Source: a virus. Taken from it: DNA of 64,000 nucleotides. The notes under the pieces are model-generated. The model was not told the origin of the DNA, ran no database searches, and was given only the letters and a program-made list of their open reading frames with translations. Below, piece after piece: positions 28,267 to 35,935 of the stretch. The position numbers were made by a program, and so were the translations under genes. Within the stretch, counting starts at the first letter, position 1. Each line of letters opens with the position of its first letter. The DNA lies in IMG/VR virus record IMGVR_UViG_3300042988_000341, positions 24,578-88,577 of that record, one strand, 5' to 3'.

Positions 28267-29748
28267 ATGATAGAAGATGATGAAGACTACTGGGAAATTC
28301 CTGATAATATCGATAGGAGTTCGTTTGATTTTACTTGGCGTCCTGACCTCTATGAGCCTCCGTATATTCATCAATTCCCTATTAAATCTAATATAGATGG
28401 CGGTCCAAGATATATTGCTGCTGGCGCAACCGATATTAAATATCATACCGAGCCGATTGCTACTATTATTCCAGACTGGAGTAAATGGTGGATACCGGAC
28501 ACCATCGATCGGAATTCATTTGATTTTACATGGGAGCCCGATATCTACGAGCCTCCATATATTCATCAATTCCCTACTAAATGGGCCAATGATGCTGGCC
28601 CTAGATACATAGCTACTGGCGCTACTGATTTTAAATATCACGATGAACCAGTAGCTGATATTAATATTGACTGGAGTAAATGGTGGATACCGGACAATAT
28701 TGATTGTAGTAATTTTGATTTTACATGGGTGCCAGGAAAAACTGATAGGCCATACATATATCAATTCGGTACCCAACATCAAAAGACAGGCGGACCTAGA
28801 TATATTCAACCAGGTAGCAGAAGATTTAAATATGAATCGTCTCAACACGCAATTAAATTACCAGATACTGATAATTGGGTAGTACATCCTGATCTAGAAG
28901 TTATTGACTTTGATTGGAGCTGGCACCCAGACAGTACTGACAGCATTTATAACTATGTTTTTGGCACAAGAGATATACCTCCACAGGAAATAAATTTAAT
29001 TACCTACAAGATGGCTACCGGAGCACCTAGTAAATATTCAGATATTATGGCCAACGCTAGATGGCAGGATCTAGATATTATATTCGTTAGTAATGGTGAG
29101 GTCGGCGAACAGCAACGATATGATAGATTGTGCGAGGTGGCTGGCAGAGAAGTTAAATGGGTACGAGGCGTTAATGGCAGAGAGAATGCCCTTAGCGCGG
29201 CAGCCCAATTATCCACTACCCAATGGTTTATCTTATTCCCTGGTAAATTATGGGCAGATGCGGCGTTTGATTTTAATTTCCAACCCAATCGAACATATGA
29301 GCCTAAGCATTATATTTTTTATGCCAAGAACCCATTAAATGGATTGGAATATGGGCATCAGGCAGCAGTATGTTATAATCGACAATTAGTATTAGAGACT
29401 ATCAACTACGGCCTCGACTTTACCATGAGTAAATTACACGATATTGTGCCAGTATTAAGTGGAGTAGCCCAATATAACAGTAGTGTTATTATGACCTGGC
29501 GCACGGCATTCCGTGAGGTGATTAAATTACTACATGCTGGTGATGCTGAGAGCGCCGCCAGATTAGAAGTTTGGCGAACAGTGGCAGACGGAGAGAATGC
29601 TGAGTGGAGTATAGCAGGCGCTAATGATGCGTTGGATTATTATACGGAAGTATCGGGTGATATATCAAAACTCATGGACACATTTAGTTGGCAGTGGTTG
29701 GAAGAATATTTTAACAGCAAATATTCATTAACAACCGCAGACCACTAG
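28267..29748 (+). CDS. tandem-repeat protein with degenerate GT-like C-terminal domain
   Basis: The 493-residue protein has three 65-residue repeats (about 9-73, 74-138, 139-203) and a partial fourth (204 to about 250). Each has a WxIPDxID start, FDFTWxPD, PPYIHQFPTK-like and GPRYIATGATDFKYH-like segments. The C-terminal half matches the protein at 17709: VRGVNGRENALSAAAQ, WFILFPGKLWAD, AKNPLNGLEYG, WRTAFREVIKLL, NAEWSIAGAND. The DxD of that relative (DGDN) is replaced by PGKL, so transferase activity is probably lost. It is flanked by two oxygenase genes, the nearer of which overlaps its 3' end by 21 nt. Confidence 0.7.
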   Translation: MIEDDEDYWEIPDNIDRSSFDFTWRPDLYEPPYIHQFPIKSNIDGGPRYIAAGATDIKYHTEPIATIIPDWSKWWIPDTIDRNSFDFTWEPDIYEPPYIHQFPTKWANDAGPRYIATGATDFKYHDEPVADINIDWSKWWIPDNIDCSNFDFTWVPGKTDRPYIYQFGTQHQKTGGPRYIQPGSRRFKYESSQHAIKLPDTDNWVVHPDLEVIDFDWSWHPDSTDSIYNYVFGTRDIPPQEINLITYKMATGAPSKYSDIMANARWQDLDIIFVSNGEVGEQQRYDRLCEVAGREVKWVRGVNGRENALSAAAQLSTTQWFILFPGKLWADAAFDFNFQPNRTYEPKHYIFYAKNPLNGLEYGHQAAVCYNRQLVLETINYGLDFTMSKLHDIVPVLSGVAQYNSSVIMTWRTAFREVIKLLHAGDAESAARLEVWRTVADGENAEWSIAGANDALDYYTEVSGDISKLMDTFSWQWLEEYFNSKYSLTTADH

Positions 29749-30306
29749 ATGAATTCTCTCCTGCTCACCGCCGTTATATACCCAATGAGGTTCTCTAGCG
29801 TCTAATTCGTACCAGTGATTATCTTGTGGTATATGATAGCATTGTGCTACCGATGGTAGTTCAATATCACTGTCAGTAGTTACATGATGGGCGAATACAA
29901 CTGCTGGATTAGTTTTTAATACTAGATGATACCGTAATTCATAATCTCGATGAACACTAAGGCCAGTTCTGGGCAATAATCTCATAAACCTAATTCTACC
30001 CAGTTCAATGCCCAGAGTATCTCTAAGTAACTCAAGCTGCTGTCTGACATACCACGACTGATCGATATTCCATCGAGTAAAGTCATTCTCATTGAATAGA
30101 TAAACATCATTCTTATAGTCGTATTTACTGCCGATACAGTCCTGCCATGGATCAATACTATCTGGGCGACTAGTCAAACCTACCTGATTCCTCATATGCC
30201 AGATATTGTCGTTCTCTGACCACGCTGTTTGTGTCTCCAATATAGTGATTAAATCATTATTAATTCTGTTGCTATCACTTGTTATATCTAGCTTCTTTAA
30301 GAACAT
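29728..30306 (-). CDS. 2-oxoglutarate/Fe(II) oxygenase, paralogue
   Basis: The 192-residue protein has GLSVHRDYELRYHLVL, giving H119-x-D121, PHWVYNGG giving H174, and ERIHLVVCG giving R184. Most core residues match the protein at 27023; the N-terminal 80 residues differ, which suggests different substrate recognition. The Shine-Dalgarno AGGAG lies upstream on the minus strand, and a CTAAATA box is found at 30327-30333. Its 3' end overlaps the repeat-protein gene by 21 nt. Confidence 0.72.
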   Translation of the reverse strand: MFLKKLDITSDSNRINNDLITILETQTAWSENDNIWHMRNQVGLTSRPDSIDPWQDCIGSKYDYKNDVYLFNENDFTRWNIDQSWYVRQQLELLRDTLGIELGRIRFMRLLPRTGLSVHRDYELRYHLVLKTNPAVVFAHHVTTDSDIELPSVAQCYHIPQDNHWYELDAREPHWVYNGGEQERIHLVVCGC

Positions 30307-30326
30307 TTAGTGGTTACTCCTGTCGT

Positions 30327-30333
30327 TATTTAG
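30327..30333 (-). promoter_or_regulatory. late-promoter-like box CTAAATA, minus strand
   Basis: CTAAATA on the minus strand, 20 nt before the start of the 29728 gene with an AGGAG in between. Divergent partner of the plus box at 30352. Confidence 0.4.
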
Positions 30334-30351
30334 TTGTTCAAAATCTCTTTG

Positions 30352-30359
30352 TCTAAATA
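30352..30359 (+). promoter_or_regulatory. late-promoter-like box TCTAAATA
   Basis: TCTAAATA is followed by GAGG (30365-30368) and the ATG at 30378. It is identical to the octamer at 15427 that heads the island. Confidence 0.4.
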
Positions 30360-30377
30360 CACTCGAGGTAAATTACA

Positions 30378-30554
30378 ATGAACGATAAAGAATGGTTAGA
30401 CAGAGTACAACAGGCTGCTACAGTATACAACGACAGTAGATTACACACAGACTTCCAGGAAGATGAAGTGCTGAAATTCGTGGAATATCTTTACAAACAG
30501 TATGGATACGAGTATAATAAGCCACAACCACGACAACGAAATACGCCAAGATGA
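30378..30554 (+). CDS. 58-residue hypothetical protein
   Basis: A small acidic-to-basic protein (MNDKEWLDRVQQAATVYNDS) with a helical N-terminus, a Tyr-rich centre and a basic Pro/Gln/Arg tail. GAGG lies 9 nt before the ATG. It overlaps the next start by 4 nt (ATGA), which supports translation. No recognised function. Confidence 0.55.
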   Translation: MNDKEWLDRVQQAATVYNDSRLHTDFQEDEVLKFVEYLYKQYGYEYNKPQPRQRNTPR

Positions 30555-30817
30555 AAGTCACCAACAGCCTAGACTGGGACCAAGTTCGCAATGAATTGAA
30601 GTCTCAACTCAGTCAACTTAGTTACAACAGTGACTTACGTAAGATGCTACGTACAATCGACACCTTAGTAGACGAACTATCACGTCTGGAAGTCGAAGCA
30701 CGACAACACGGTAACAGAGGCAGTTACCAGTCAAAATGTACTACTAAAGTAACAGAAATCAATACTGCTATTGATAATCTTGATAAGTGGATTACAATGG
30801 CCTTACTACTCGAATAA
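30551..30817 (+). CDS. 88-residue hypothetical helical protein
   Basis: Coupled to the preceding gene by ATGA. Composition and hydrophobic spacing suggest two or three helices (KMLRTIDTLVDELSRLEVEA and the C-terminal INTAIDNLDKWITMALLLE). It ends 1 nt before a perfect sigma70 promoter. Probably a small early or middle protein; function unknown. Confidence 0.55.
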   Translation: MKVTNSLDWDQVRNELKSQLSQLSYNSDLRKMLRTIDTLVDELSRLEVEARQHGNRGSYQSKCTTKVTEINTAIDNLDKWITMALLLE

Positions 30818-30818
30818 T

Positions 30819-30847
30819 TTGACAGTAAATCGATCCAGTGCTATAAT
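30819..30847 (+). promoter_or_regulatory. sigma70-type promoter TTGACA-N17-TATAAT
   Basis: Both hexamers are perfect consensus with a 17-nt spacer. Five nt after the -10 comes CTTAGACAC, which also follows the promoter at 33620 at the same distance. It drives 30874 and possibly later genes. Confidence 0.85.
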
Positions 30848-30873
30848 TAACGCTTAGACACTGAAAGACATCG

Positions 30874-31020
30874 ATGAAATACATCCTGATCCTGAAAACT
30901 GGCCGAGTAATGACATTCAACGTCTTGGCGTGTGCTGAGTTGTACACGCAAATCTACGGTGGTACTCTGATCACCTCAATCATCGCTGACGAAGTAGAAA
31001 GTACTACTTCCATTATTTGA
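30874..31020 (+). CDS. 48-residue hypothetical protein
   Basis: Short ORF beginning MKYILILKTGRVMTFNVLA, 26 nt after the -10 of a perfect promoter, with GAAAGA upstream. It is beta/alpha and hydrophobic but not clearly membrane-spanning. Its TGA stop is embedded in the -35 TTGACA of the next promoter. Function unknown. Confidence 0.5.
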   Translation: MKYILILKTGRVMTFNVLACAELYTQIYGGTLITSIIADEVESTTSII

Positions 31021-31045
31021 CAATAAATCAACAACCTGATACAAT
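31017..31045 (+). promoter_or_regulatory. sigma70-type promoter TTGACA-N17-TACAAT
   Basis: The -35 contains the stop codon of the preceding 48-residue gene. The spacer is 17 nt. The leader carries GGAG (31067-31070) before the gene at 31077. Confidence 0.8.
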
Positions 31046-31076
31046 ACTTGTATTGAATGATTAACTGGAGTAAATG

Positions 31077-31283
31077 ATGAACAGCTTTGAAATCGACACC
31101 CAATACGTAGTCAACACCTTCCTCGACTACGGCGAAACTGCCCAATTTGAATTCGGTACCCTGTTCGCTAAGTGCTCAGAAGATACAATCGACAACATCA
31201 TCAATCACTTTACTGACAACTTGAAACTCAAAACACAAGTGTCACAATTCGGCAATCAGTTCGCAATCGACTTCGTAGCCTAA
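31077..31283 (+). CDS. 68-residue hypothetical protein
   Basis: Tandem ATG codons occur at 31074 and 31077. GGAG is 6 nt before the second and only 3 nt before the first, so I use 31077. The acidic protein contains YVVNTFLDYGETAQFEFG and ends FAIDFVA. Its own promoter lies 32 nt upstream. Function unknown; small early phage proteins of this kind often target host factors. Confidence 0.55.
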   Translation: MNSFEIDTQYVVNTFLDYGETAQFEFGTLFAKCSEDTIDNIINHFTDNLKLKTQVSQFGNQFAIDFVA

Positions 31284-31293
31284 GGAGCCAACC

Positions 31294-31563
31294 ATGGAAT
31301 ATACAGTCAACATCTTCAAAGCAGATGGTCGTGCTAAGACAGGTGAACGCCTGTTCGGTACATACACATTTGATCGTAATGACACCGCTTCAATGGACCG
31401 TGAAGTCGCCGAATTGAAACGTGCCTATCCTCCAGGTTACCGCTTTGAGTACTATGAGAAGTACAAGACTGTCAAAAGTCTTATGACTGGTCAATCAGTC
31501 AAAATCGACGCTGATACCCCATGGTGCTGTAACCCCGCATCGGAGTCATTCTGGTCCAACTAA
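31294..31563 (+). CDS. 89-residue conserved phage protein
   Basis: Follows a clear AAGGAG. The N-terminus is beta-like (MEYTVNIFKADGRAKTGERL). The C-terminus is DTPWCCNPASESFWSN, a tail pattern I have seen in short hypothetical proteins of several phages. The paired Cys could bind metal with a partner. No functional assignment. Confidence 0.55.
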   Translation: MEYTVNIFKADGRAKTGERLFGTYTFDRNDTASMDREVAELKRAYPPGYRFEYYEKYKTVKSLMTGQSVKIDADTPWCCNPASESFWSN

Positions 31564-31580
31564 ATTGGATCAACTGACCG

Positions 31581-31610
31581 TTGACAGAAACCACCCACCA
31601 CGCTTACAAT
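31581..31610 (+). promoter_or_regulatory. sigma70-type promoter TTGACA-N18-TACAAT
   Basis: It precedes the MoxR-type ATPase gene, with AGGAG in the leader. TTGGATCAA (31565-31573), the reverse complement of TTGATCCAA found near two other promoters, lies just upstream. Confidence 0.8.
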
Positions 31611-31646
31611 CAATCTATCAAATTTTTTAACTAGGAGTAAATCCCA

Positions 31647-32759
31647 ATGGCATCAGCAGTATCCGACGGCTACACCGTCACCTCTCAACAAGCACGTAAA
31701 GCCCTGCTTACCGCATTCAAAGTAAAGCGTCCCGTATTCTTGTGGGGTCCTCCTGGTATCGGTAAGTCGGATGTAGTTGCCGAGATTACCCAAGAACTAG
31801 GCGGCGCAATGATTGACTTGCGTATGGCCCAGATGGAACCTACCGACATTCGCGGCATCCCCTTCTTCAACAAAGAAGCCGGCAAGATGGACTGGGCTCC
31901 TCCAATTGATTTGCCTGACGCAGAATTCGCCGCCCAACATCCAGTAGTCGTGTTGTTCTTGGACGAAATGAACTCGGCAGCACCATCAGTTCAGGCTGCT
32001 GGCTATCAACTCATTCTCAATCGTCGTGTTGGTAAGTACGTACTACCCGACAACGTGGTAATCGTGGCTGCTGGTAACCGTGACACTGACAAAGGTGTTA
32101 CTTACCGTATGCCTATGCCCTTGGCTAACCGCTTTGTTCACGTTGAAATGCGCCCTGACTTCAACTCATGGCAAGCATGGGCCATTGACAATGGTGTACA
32201 CAATGACGTTGTTGGTTACTTGTCTGGTAACAAGCAAGACATGTACGACTTCGATGCTAAGTCATCGAGTAAAGCATTCGCTACACCACGTAGTTGGGTA
32301 TTCGTGTCCGAATTGTTGAAAGACGAAGACACTATGGACTACGATACCCTGTCAACACTGGTATCTGGCGCTGTTGGCGAAGGCTTGGCTGCTAAGTTCA
32401 TGACCCACCGCCGCTACATGGACAAGATGCCACGTCCTCAAGACATCCTGTCTGGCAAAGTTACCTCGCTTGATACTAAAGAAATCTCTGCGATGTACTC
32501 ATTGACCATCAGTATGTGTTACGAGTTGCGCGAAGTGATGAACAACAAAGAAATCGCACGTGAAAAACTCACTGAAATGGTTGACAACTTCTTGGCATAC
32601 ATGATGAAGAACTTTGAAACAGAGTTGGTAATCATGGGCGGTAAGACAGCACTGACTACTTACCAGATTCCTATGAACCCAATGAAGATGAAATCTTTTG
32701 ACGAGTTTAATAAACGGTTTGGAAAATATATCAGAGCCGCGCACGGCGTAGCTAAGTAA
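31647..32759 (+). CDS. MoxR-type AAA+ ATPase
   Basis: The 370-residue protein has Walker A WGPPGIGKS (34-41) and Walker B VVLFLDEMNSA (about 101-111), with PTDIRGIPFF and an APPIDLPDAEF segment typical of MoxR/RavA-type AAA+ proteins. A sensor-like VIVAAGNRDTD follows. MoxR ATPases usually act as chaperones with a VWA partner, and such a partner is encoded at 33680. An HNH gene on the opposite strand now separates them and abuts this stop codon directly. Arg codons here are mostly CGT/CGC, unlike the AGA-rich island. Confidence 0.85.
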   Translation: MASAVSDGYTVTSQQARKALLTAFKVKRPVFLWGPPGIGKSDVVAEITQELGGAMIDLRMAQMEPTDIRGIPFFNKEAGKMDWAPPIDLPDAEFAAQHPVVVLFLDEMNSAAPSVQAAGYQLILNRRVGKYVLPDNVVIVAAGNRDTDKGVTYRMPMPLANRFVHVEMRPDFNSWQAWAIDNGVHNDVVGYLSGNKQDMYDFDAKSSSKAFATPRSWVFVSELLKDEDTMDYDTLSTLVSGAVGEGLAAKFMTHRRYMDKMPRPQDILSGKVTSLDTKEISAMYSLTISMCYELREVMNNKEIAREKLTEMVDNFLAYMMKNFETELVIMGGKTALTTYQIPMNPMKMKSFDEFNKRFGKYIRAAHGVAK

Positions 32760-33554
32760 TCATCGATCTCGGGATATCTTCTCAAGAAGTGTCTCGAGGT
32801 CTTGACTACATAGTAGACCCTTGCTCTTGTTATCAACGTGCCATAATACTTCTAAGTTATGAACAGATGCTATTACTTCTGGTGGCACGTTGTTATCATA
32901 TCCGTATCTGATACTGACCATATGATCAAGTTGATGCTCTGTCAGCCCAAATACTAAGTTGTTTGGATTGATTAGATGCTTATGTTCACGATAGGTCTGC
33001 CGGGTCAGCGCCATAACCTGAGACTTGTAACTTCTAAACTCAGCACTCTTGGTATGATCTACCCATCTACCGGATTCTTCATTGGTCTCTCTAGTCTTAG
33101 CAATAACCTTCTCTAGGTTTGGCCCGTATAATTCTCGCCTAGTAGCAATCATTCGCTCATCGATAGTTGGGTCATTCGCTCTAGTAGCAGCCATGGTAAC
33201 TGCTGCCTTCTTAGCAAGCTCCTCGTTGTGAAGTGCGTGGATGCTGCCGTAACGCTCTAACATGGTCTTCGCAGTTATCTTCTTGCCCTCTTCACCGTGT
33301 AGATACATCTTATGTCCATAACGCTCTATACAAGTATTCTCTTTGGACTTCGCTACTTCCTCGGTTTGCCAAGGATAATCTGTGCCGTAGTTCTTACGGC
33401 TGGTATCAATCTTACGTTGCTTTACCGCGGGGCAAGCATTGTGGCTCTTGGAGCACTGATGGACGGGTCTACCAGCAAATGGGCCAGAGCGAAGACTGCC
33501 CTTAGTAGTATGAGTTGCTGCCTGACCGCAGCCATGTTCGCATAGAATATTCAT
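32760..33554 (-). CDS. HNH-type homing endonuclease-like protein
   Basis: The 264-residue protein starts with a Cys/His cluster (CEHGCGQAATH, then C and SKSHNACPAV) that may bind zinc. The middle contains several xYG-centred motifs (KNYGTDYPWQ, ERYGHKMYLHG, ERYGSIHALHN, ELYGPNLEK), resembling DNA-binding repeats of phage homing enzymes. The C-terminal QLDHMVSIRYGYDN and VHNLEVLWHVDNKSKG fit an HNH nuclease core. It lies exactly between the ATPase and VWA genes, antisense, which suggests insertion into an operon. Cleavage activity is inferred. Confidence 0.7.
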   Translation of the reverse strand: MNILCEHGCGQAATHTTKGSLRSGPFAGRPVHQCSKSHNACPAVKQRKIDTSRKNYGTDYPWQTEEVAKSKENTCIERYGHKMYLHGEEGKKITAKTMLERYGSIHALHNEELAKKAAVTMAATRANDPTIDERMIATRRELYGPNLEKVIAKTRETNEESGRWVDHTKSAEFRSYKSQVMALTRQTYREHKHLINPNNLVFGLTEHQLDHMVSIRYGYDNNVPPEVIASVHNLEVLWHVDNKSKGLLCSQDLETLLEKISRDR

Positions 33555-33619
33555 AGTACTATTGTATCACTATTACTCACAAAAATCAACACTCATTCAT
33601 CCAATATCCATCGATACGC

Positions 33620-33648
33620 TTGACAGTAACCGATACATCAAGTACAAT
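33620..33648 (+). promoter_or_regulatory. sigma70-type promoter TTGACA-N17-TACAAT
   Basis: It begins TTGACAGTAA as at 30819 and is followed, 5 nt after the -10, by the same CTTAGACAC. It drives the VWA gene at 33680; TAGGACTC lies in the leader. Confidence 0.85.
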
Positions 33649-33679
33649 AGATACTTAGACACCATAATAGGACTCACAA

Positions 33680-34969
33680 ATGACAGCACTGACAGCAACA
33701 AAACAACGAAGCAAGACTAAAGGCAAAAATCAAGATAAACTTGACAAACTGGTAGGTCCTGTTGACAAATCGATTGACGCACAAGCACGTGACCGTCTAA
33801 TCATTGCTCGTACCTCGTTGTTGTTCCGTCATTCATTCTTTGGCAACTTAGCCACTCGTCTCAAACTCATCAATGCTGACGAATGGTTGTCTACGGCCGC
33901 CACAGATGGCCGCAACTTCTACTACAACTCTCGCTTCATTATGTTGCTAACAGCAGGCGAAGTTGAGTTCTTGGTAGGTCACGAAGTACTACACGTAGTA
34001 TACGACCACATGGGTCGCCGTGATGACCGTGACCCACAGATGTGGAACATTGCTGATGACTACGCCGTCAATGCTGACTTGAAAAAGCACAACGTCGGTA
34101 CGTTCATTACCTCAGTGCCATGCTTGTACGAAAAGAAGTATGAAGACATGGGCGCGGAAGCAATCTACGATGACTTGATGAAGAACGCCCAAAACATCGA
34201 TATGAACGACTTACTCGATCAACTTATCGATCAGCACATGGACGACAATGATGGTGACAGCGACGGCGAAGGCGATGGCACAGACGGTAAGAAGCCCGGC
34301 AAGATGTCCGCAGAAGAACGTGAACAGATGCGCCAGGAGATCAAGCAAAACATCATCAACGCGGCTCGTGTAGCAAAAGAAGCAGGTCACGGATTACCTG
34401 GTAATGTCAAGCGAATGATCCAAGACATTACTGAGCCTAAGATGCCATGGCGCGAACTCATTCAAGCCAACCTGTTGTCTACCATTCGTACTGACTACTC
34501 GTTTATGCGCCCCTCTCGTCGCGGCTGGCATACTGATGCTATCATGCCCGGTACTGCTCCTGGTGAAGAAGTAGAAGTCACTGTTGCTATCGATACATCT
34601 GGTTCTATTGGTGACAAGGAAATCAGGATCTTCTTGGGTGAAATTCAAGGCATCATGGACGCATTCTCTGGTTACAAGATCAAGGTAATCTCATGGGATA
34701 CTGGTGTACACGCACCTGCCGAGTTCACCTCAGAGAACTTAGAGAGCATCACTGAGTACGTGCCTGGCGGTGGTGGCGGTACTGACCCTAGCTGTATCTT
34801 CGAGTACCTCAAGGAAGAAGGTGTGGTGCCTAATCGTCTAATCGTCTTAACAGACGGCTACTTCTATGGTAGTTCTGGTGACCCTGACTACTGCGATACA
34901 ACCTGGATCATCTTTGGAAACCCAGGATTCGTGGCACCGTTCGGCACACACGCTCACTATCAAGAATAA
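33680..34969 (+). CDS. VWA-like protein with metallopeptidase domain (MoxR partner)
   Basis: The 429-residue protein has an N-terminal zinc-peptidase-like domain with VGHEVLHVVYDHMGRR (H101, E102, H105) and NIADDYAVNADL. A long acidic linker follows (about 188-205, Asp/Gly-rich). The C-terminal VWA-like domain has VAIDTSGSIGD (D305-S309, MIDAS DxSxS) and LIVLTDGYF. This combination is the DUF2201/VWA-like family found with MoxR ATPases in bacteria and T4-like phages. A role in assembly or remodelling of a complex is inferred. The stop overlaps the next start (TAATG). Confidence 0.82.
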   Translation: MTALTATKQRSKTKGKNQDKLDKLVGPVDKSIDAQARDRLIIARTSLLFRHSFFGNLATRLKLINADEWLSTAATDGRNFYYNSRFIMLLTAGEVEFLVGHEVLHVVYDHMGRRDDRDPQMWNIADDYAVNADLKKHNVGTFITSVPCLYEKKYEDMGAEAIYDDLMKNAQNIDMNDLLDQLIDQHMDDNDGDSDGEGDGTDGKKPGKMSAEEREQMRQEIKQNIINAARVAKEAGHGLPGNVKRMIQDITEPKMPWRELIQANLLSTIRTDYSFMRPSRRGWHTDAIMPGTAPGEEVEVTVAIDTSGSIGDKEIRIFLGEIQGIMDAFSGYKIKVISWDTGVHAPAEFTSENLESITEYVPGGGGGTDPSCIFEYLKEEGVVPNRLIVLTDGYFYGSSGDPDYCDTTWIIFGNPGFVAPFGTHAHYQE

Positions 34970-35196
34970 TGGCTATTGTCAAGCACAGCAATGAAGTTAC
35001 GGTACTAGTATACGCCGATCAATCAGGCGAAGTATATTACCGTAATCAGTTCAATAGTCCTATCGATAGTTCAGAGGCTGCTATCGAGCGTTGGCATAAA
35101 TGGCTTCACGTGTTGAACACTGCTGAACAGTATCCAGGGCTTAGTGAAGCAATCACTGATATTGAAGTTCTATACGAATTGATTAGGCCAGAATGA
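34969..35196 (+). CDS. 75-residue hypothetical protein
   Basis: Starts within the stop of the VWA gene. Contains VLVYADQSGEVYYRNQF and a Trp/Leu helix (IERWHKWLHVLNTAEQYPGL). The next gene starts in a 4-nt overlap. Acidic, soluble, unknown function. Confidence 0.5.
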   Translation: MAIVKHSNEVTVLVYADQSGEVYYRNQFNSPIDSSEAAIERWHKWLHVLNTAEQYPGLSEAITDIEVLYELIRPE

Positions 35197-35522
35197 GAGA
35201 AAGTGAACACGAATACGTTATTATGTGGAACGAGGATGATATTCTCGATCTCATTGATGTCACGGCACACGAACAGTATCAACTCGTACTGATGCTCAAG
35301 GGTGATCCTGCTGCCGATCAGATAGGTAACCCTATGCGGGCTATGGTCATCAGTGCGGTATTAGACGGCAAGCATAACAGAGAAATCTGGCGCTTTAATA
35401 GTAAGCTCGAAGCAGAAGAAATCTGCGACGAGTGGGAAGAAAATCGACAATCGGTTATGGATGAAGTTCGCGAAGCCGGTGAACTCATCTATGACACCTA
35501 TGGAAGAAAAGTAAAATGCTAA
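35193..35522 (+). CDS. 109-residue hypothetical protein
   Basis: Coupled to its neighbour by ATGA. Very acidic, with EHEYVIMWNEDDILDLID at the start and a helical C-terminal half (KLEAEEICDEWEENRQSVM). The N-terminal MWNED resembles short phage proteins of unknown role. No domain recognised. Confidence 0.5.
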   Translation: MRESEHEYVIMWNEDDILDLIDVTAHEQYQLVLMLKGDPAADQIGNPMRAMVISAVLDGKHNREIWRFNSKLEAEEICDEWEENRQSVMDEVREAGELIYDTYGRKVKC

Positions 35523-35920
35523 TTGGAACAAGTCTCGGTCGTTGCCTAGTAAGTATCCTCAACGGCGAAGTTGAGCGTGATAACGTAGCACTCATCATCA
35601 CCCGTACTCGTGCGGCAGATTATGAACGCTTCTTAGCAGTCATTCGGTCATACTTCGATAACGGCAACTACGGAGCATCACAGGCGGCCGGCTATGAATT
35701 CACCGGGCACGAGTGGGAAGAGGTGGAAGGGTTAGCGCATCACTTGTGGCATCAAGGCCGCATTCACCAGCCCCGCACCTTCCGTGACAATGGGTTGTAC
35801 CTGCTACCAGAAATGAAGCACACCCTGTGGATGGAAGTAGTACCGACACTGAACTCGACTAATGAGAGCGTGATGCAAGCATACGAACACTACCAGACCC
35901 TGCGTGACCTGACAAAATAA
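35516..35920 (+). CDS. 134-residue hypothetical protein
   Basis: Overlaps the preceding gene by 7 nt. Starts MLIGTSLGRCLVSILNGEV and carries ALIITRTRAADYERFLAVIR, a strand-helix unit, then a Trp/His-rich middle. This pattern occurs in small T4-like phage proteins near metabolism genes, but the function is unknown. Confidence 0.5.
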   Translation: MLIGTSLGRCLVSILNGEVERDNVALIITRTRAADYERFLAVIRSYFDNGNYGASQAAGYEFTGHEWEEVEGLAHHLWHQGRIHQPRTFRDNGLYLLPEMKHTLWMEVVPTLNSTNESVMQAYEHYQTLRDLTK

Positions 35921-35935
35921 ATTACCATCACTTCC

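Noticed and set aside
31017-31030. AATAAATC near 31022 as a late box
   Set aside because: Lacks the TAAATA core and lies inside the spacer of a clear sigma70 promoter.
33233-33545. Plus-strand ORFs opposite the HNH gene
   Set aside because: Cys/Ser/Leu-rich shadow translations without Shine-Dalgarno; the minus frame has recognisable HNH motifs.
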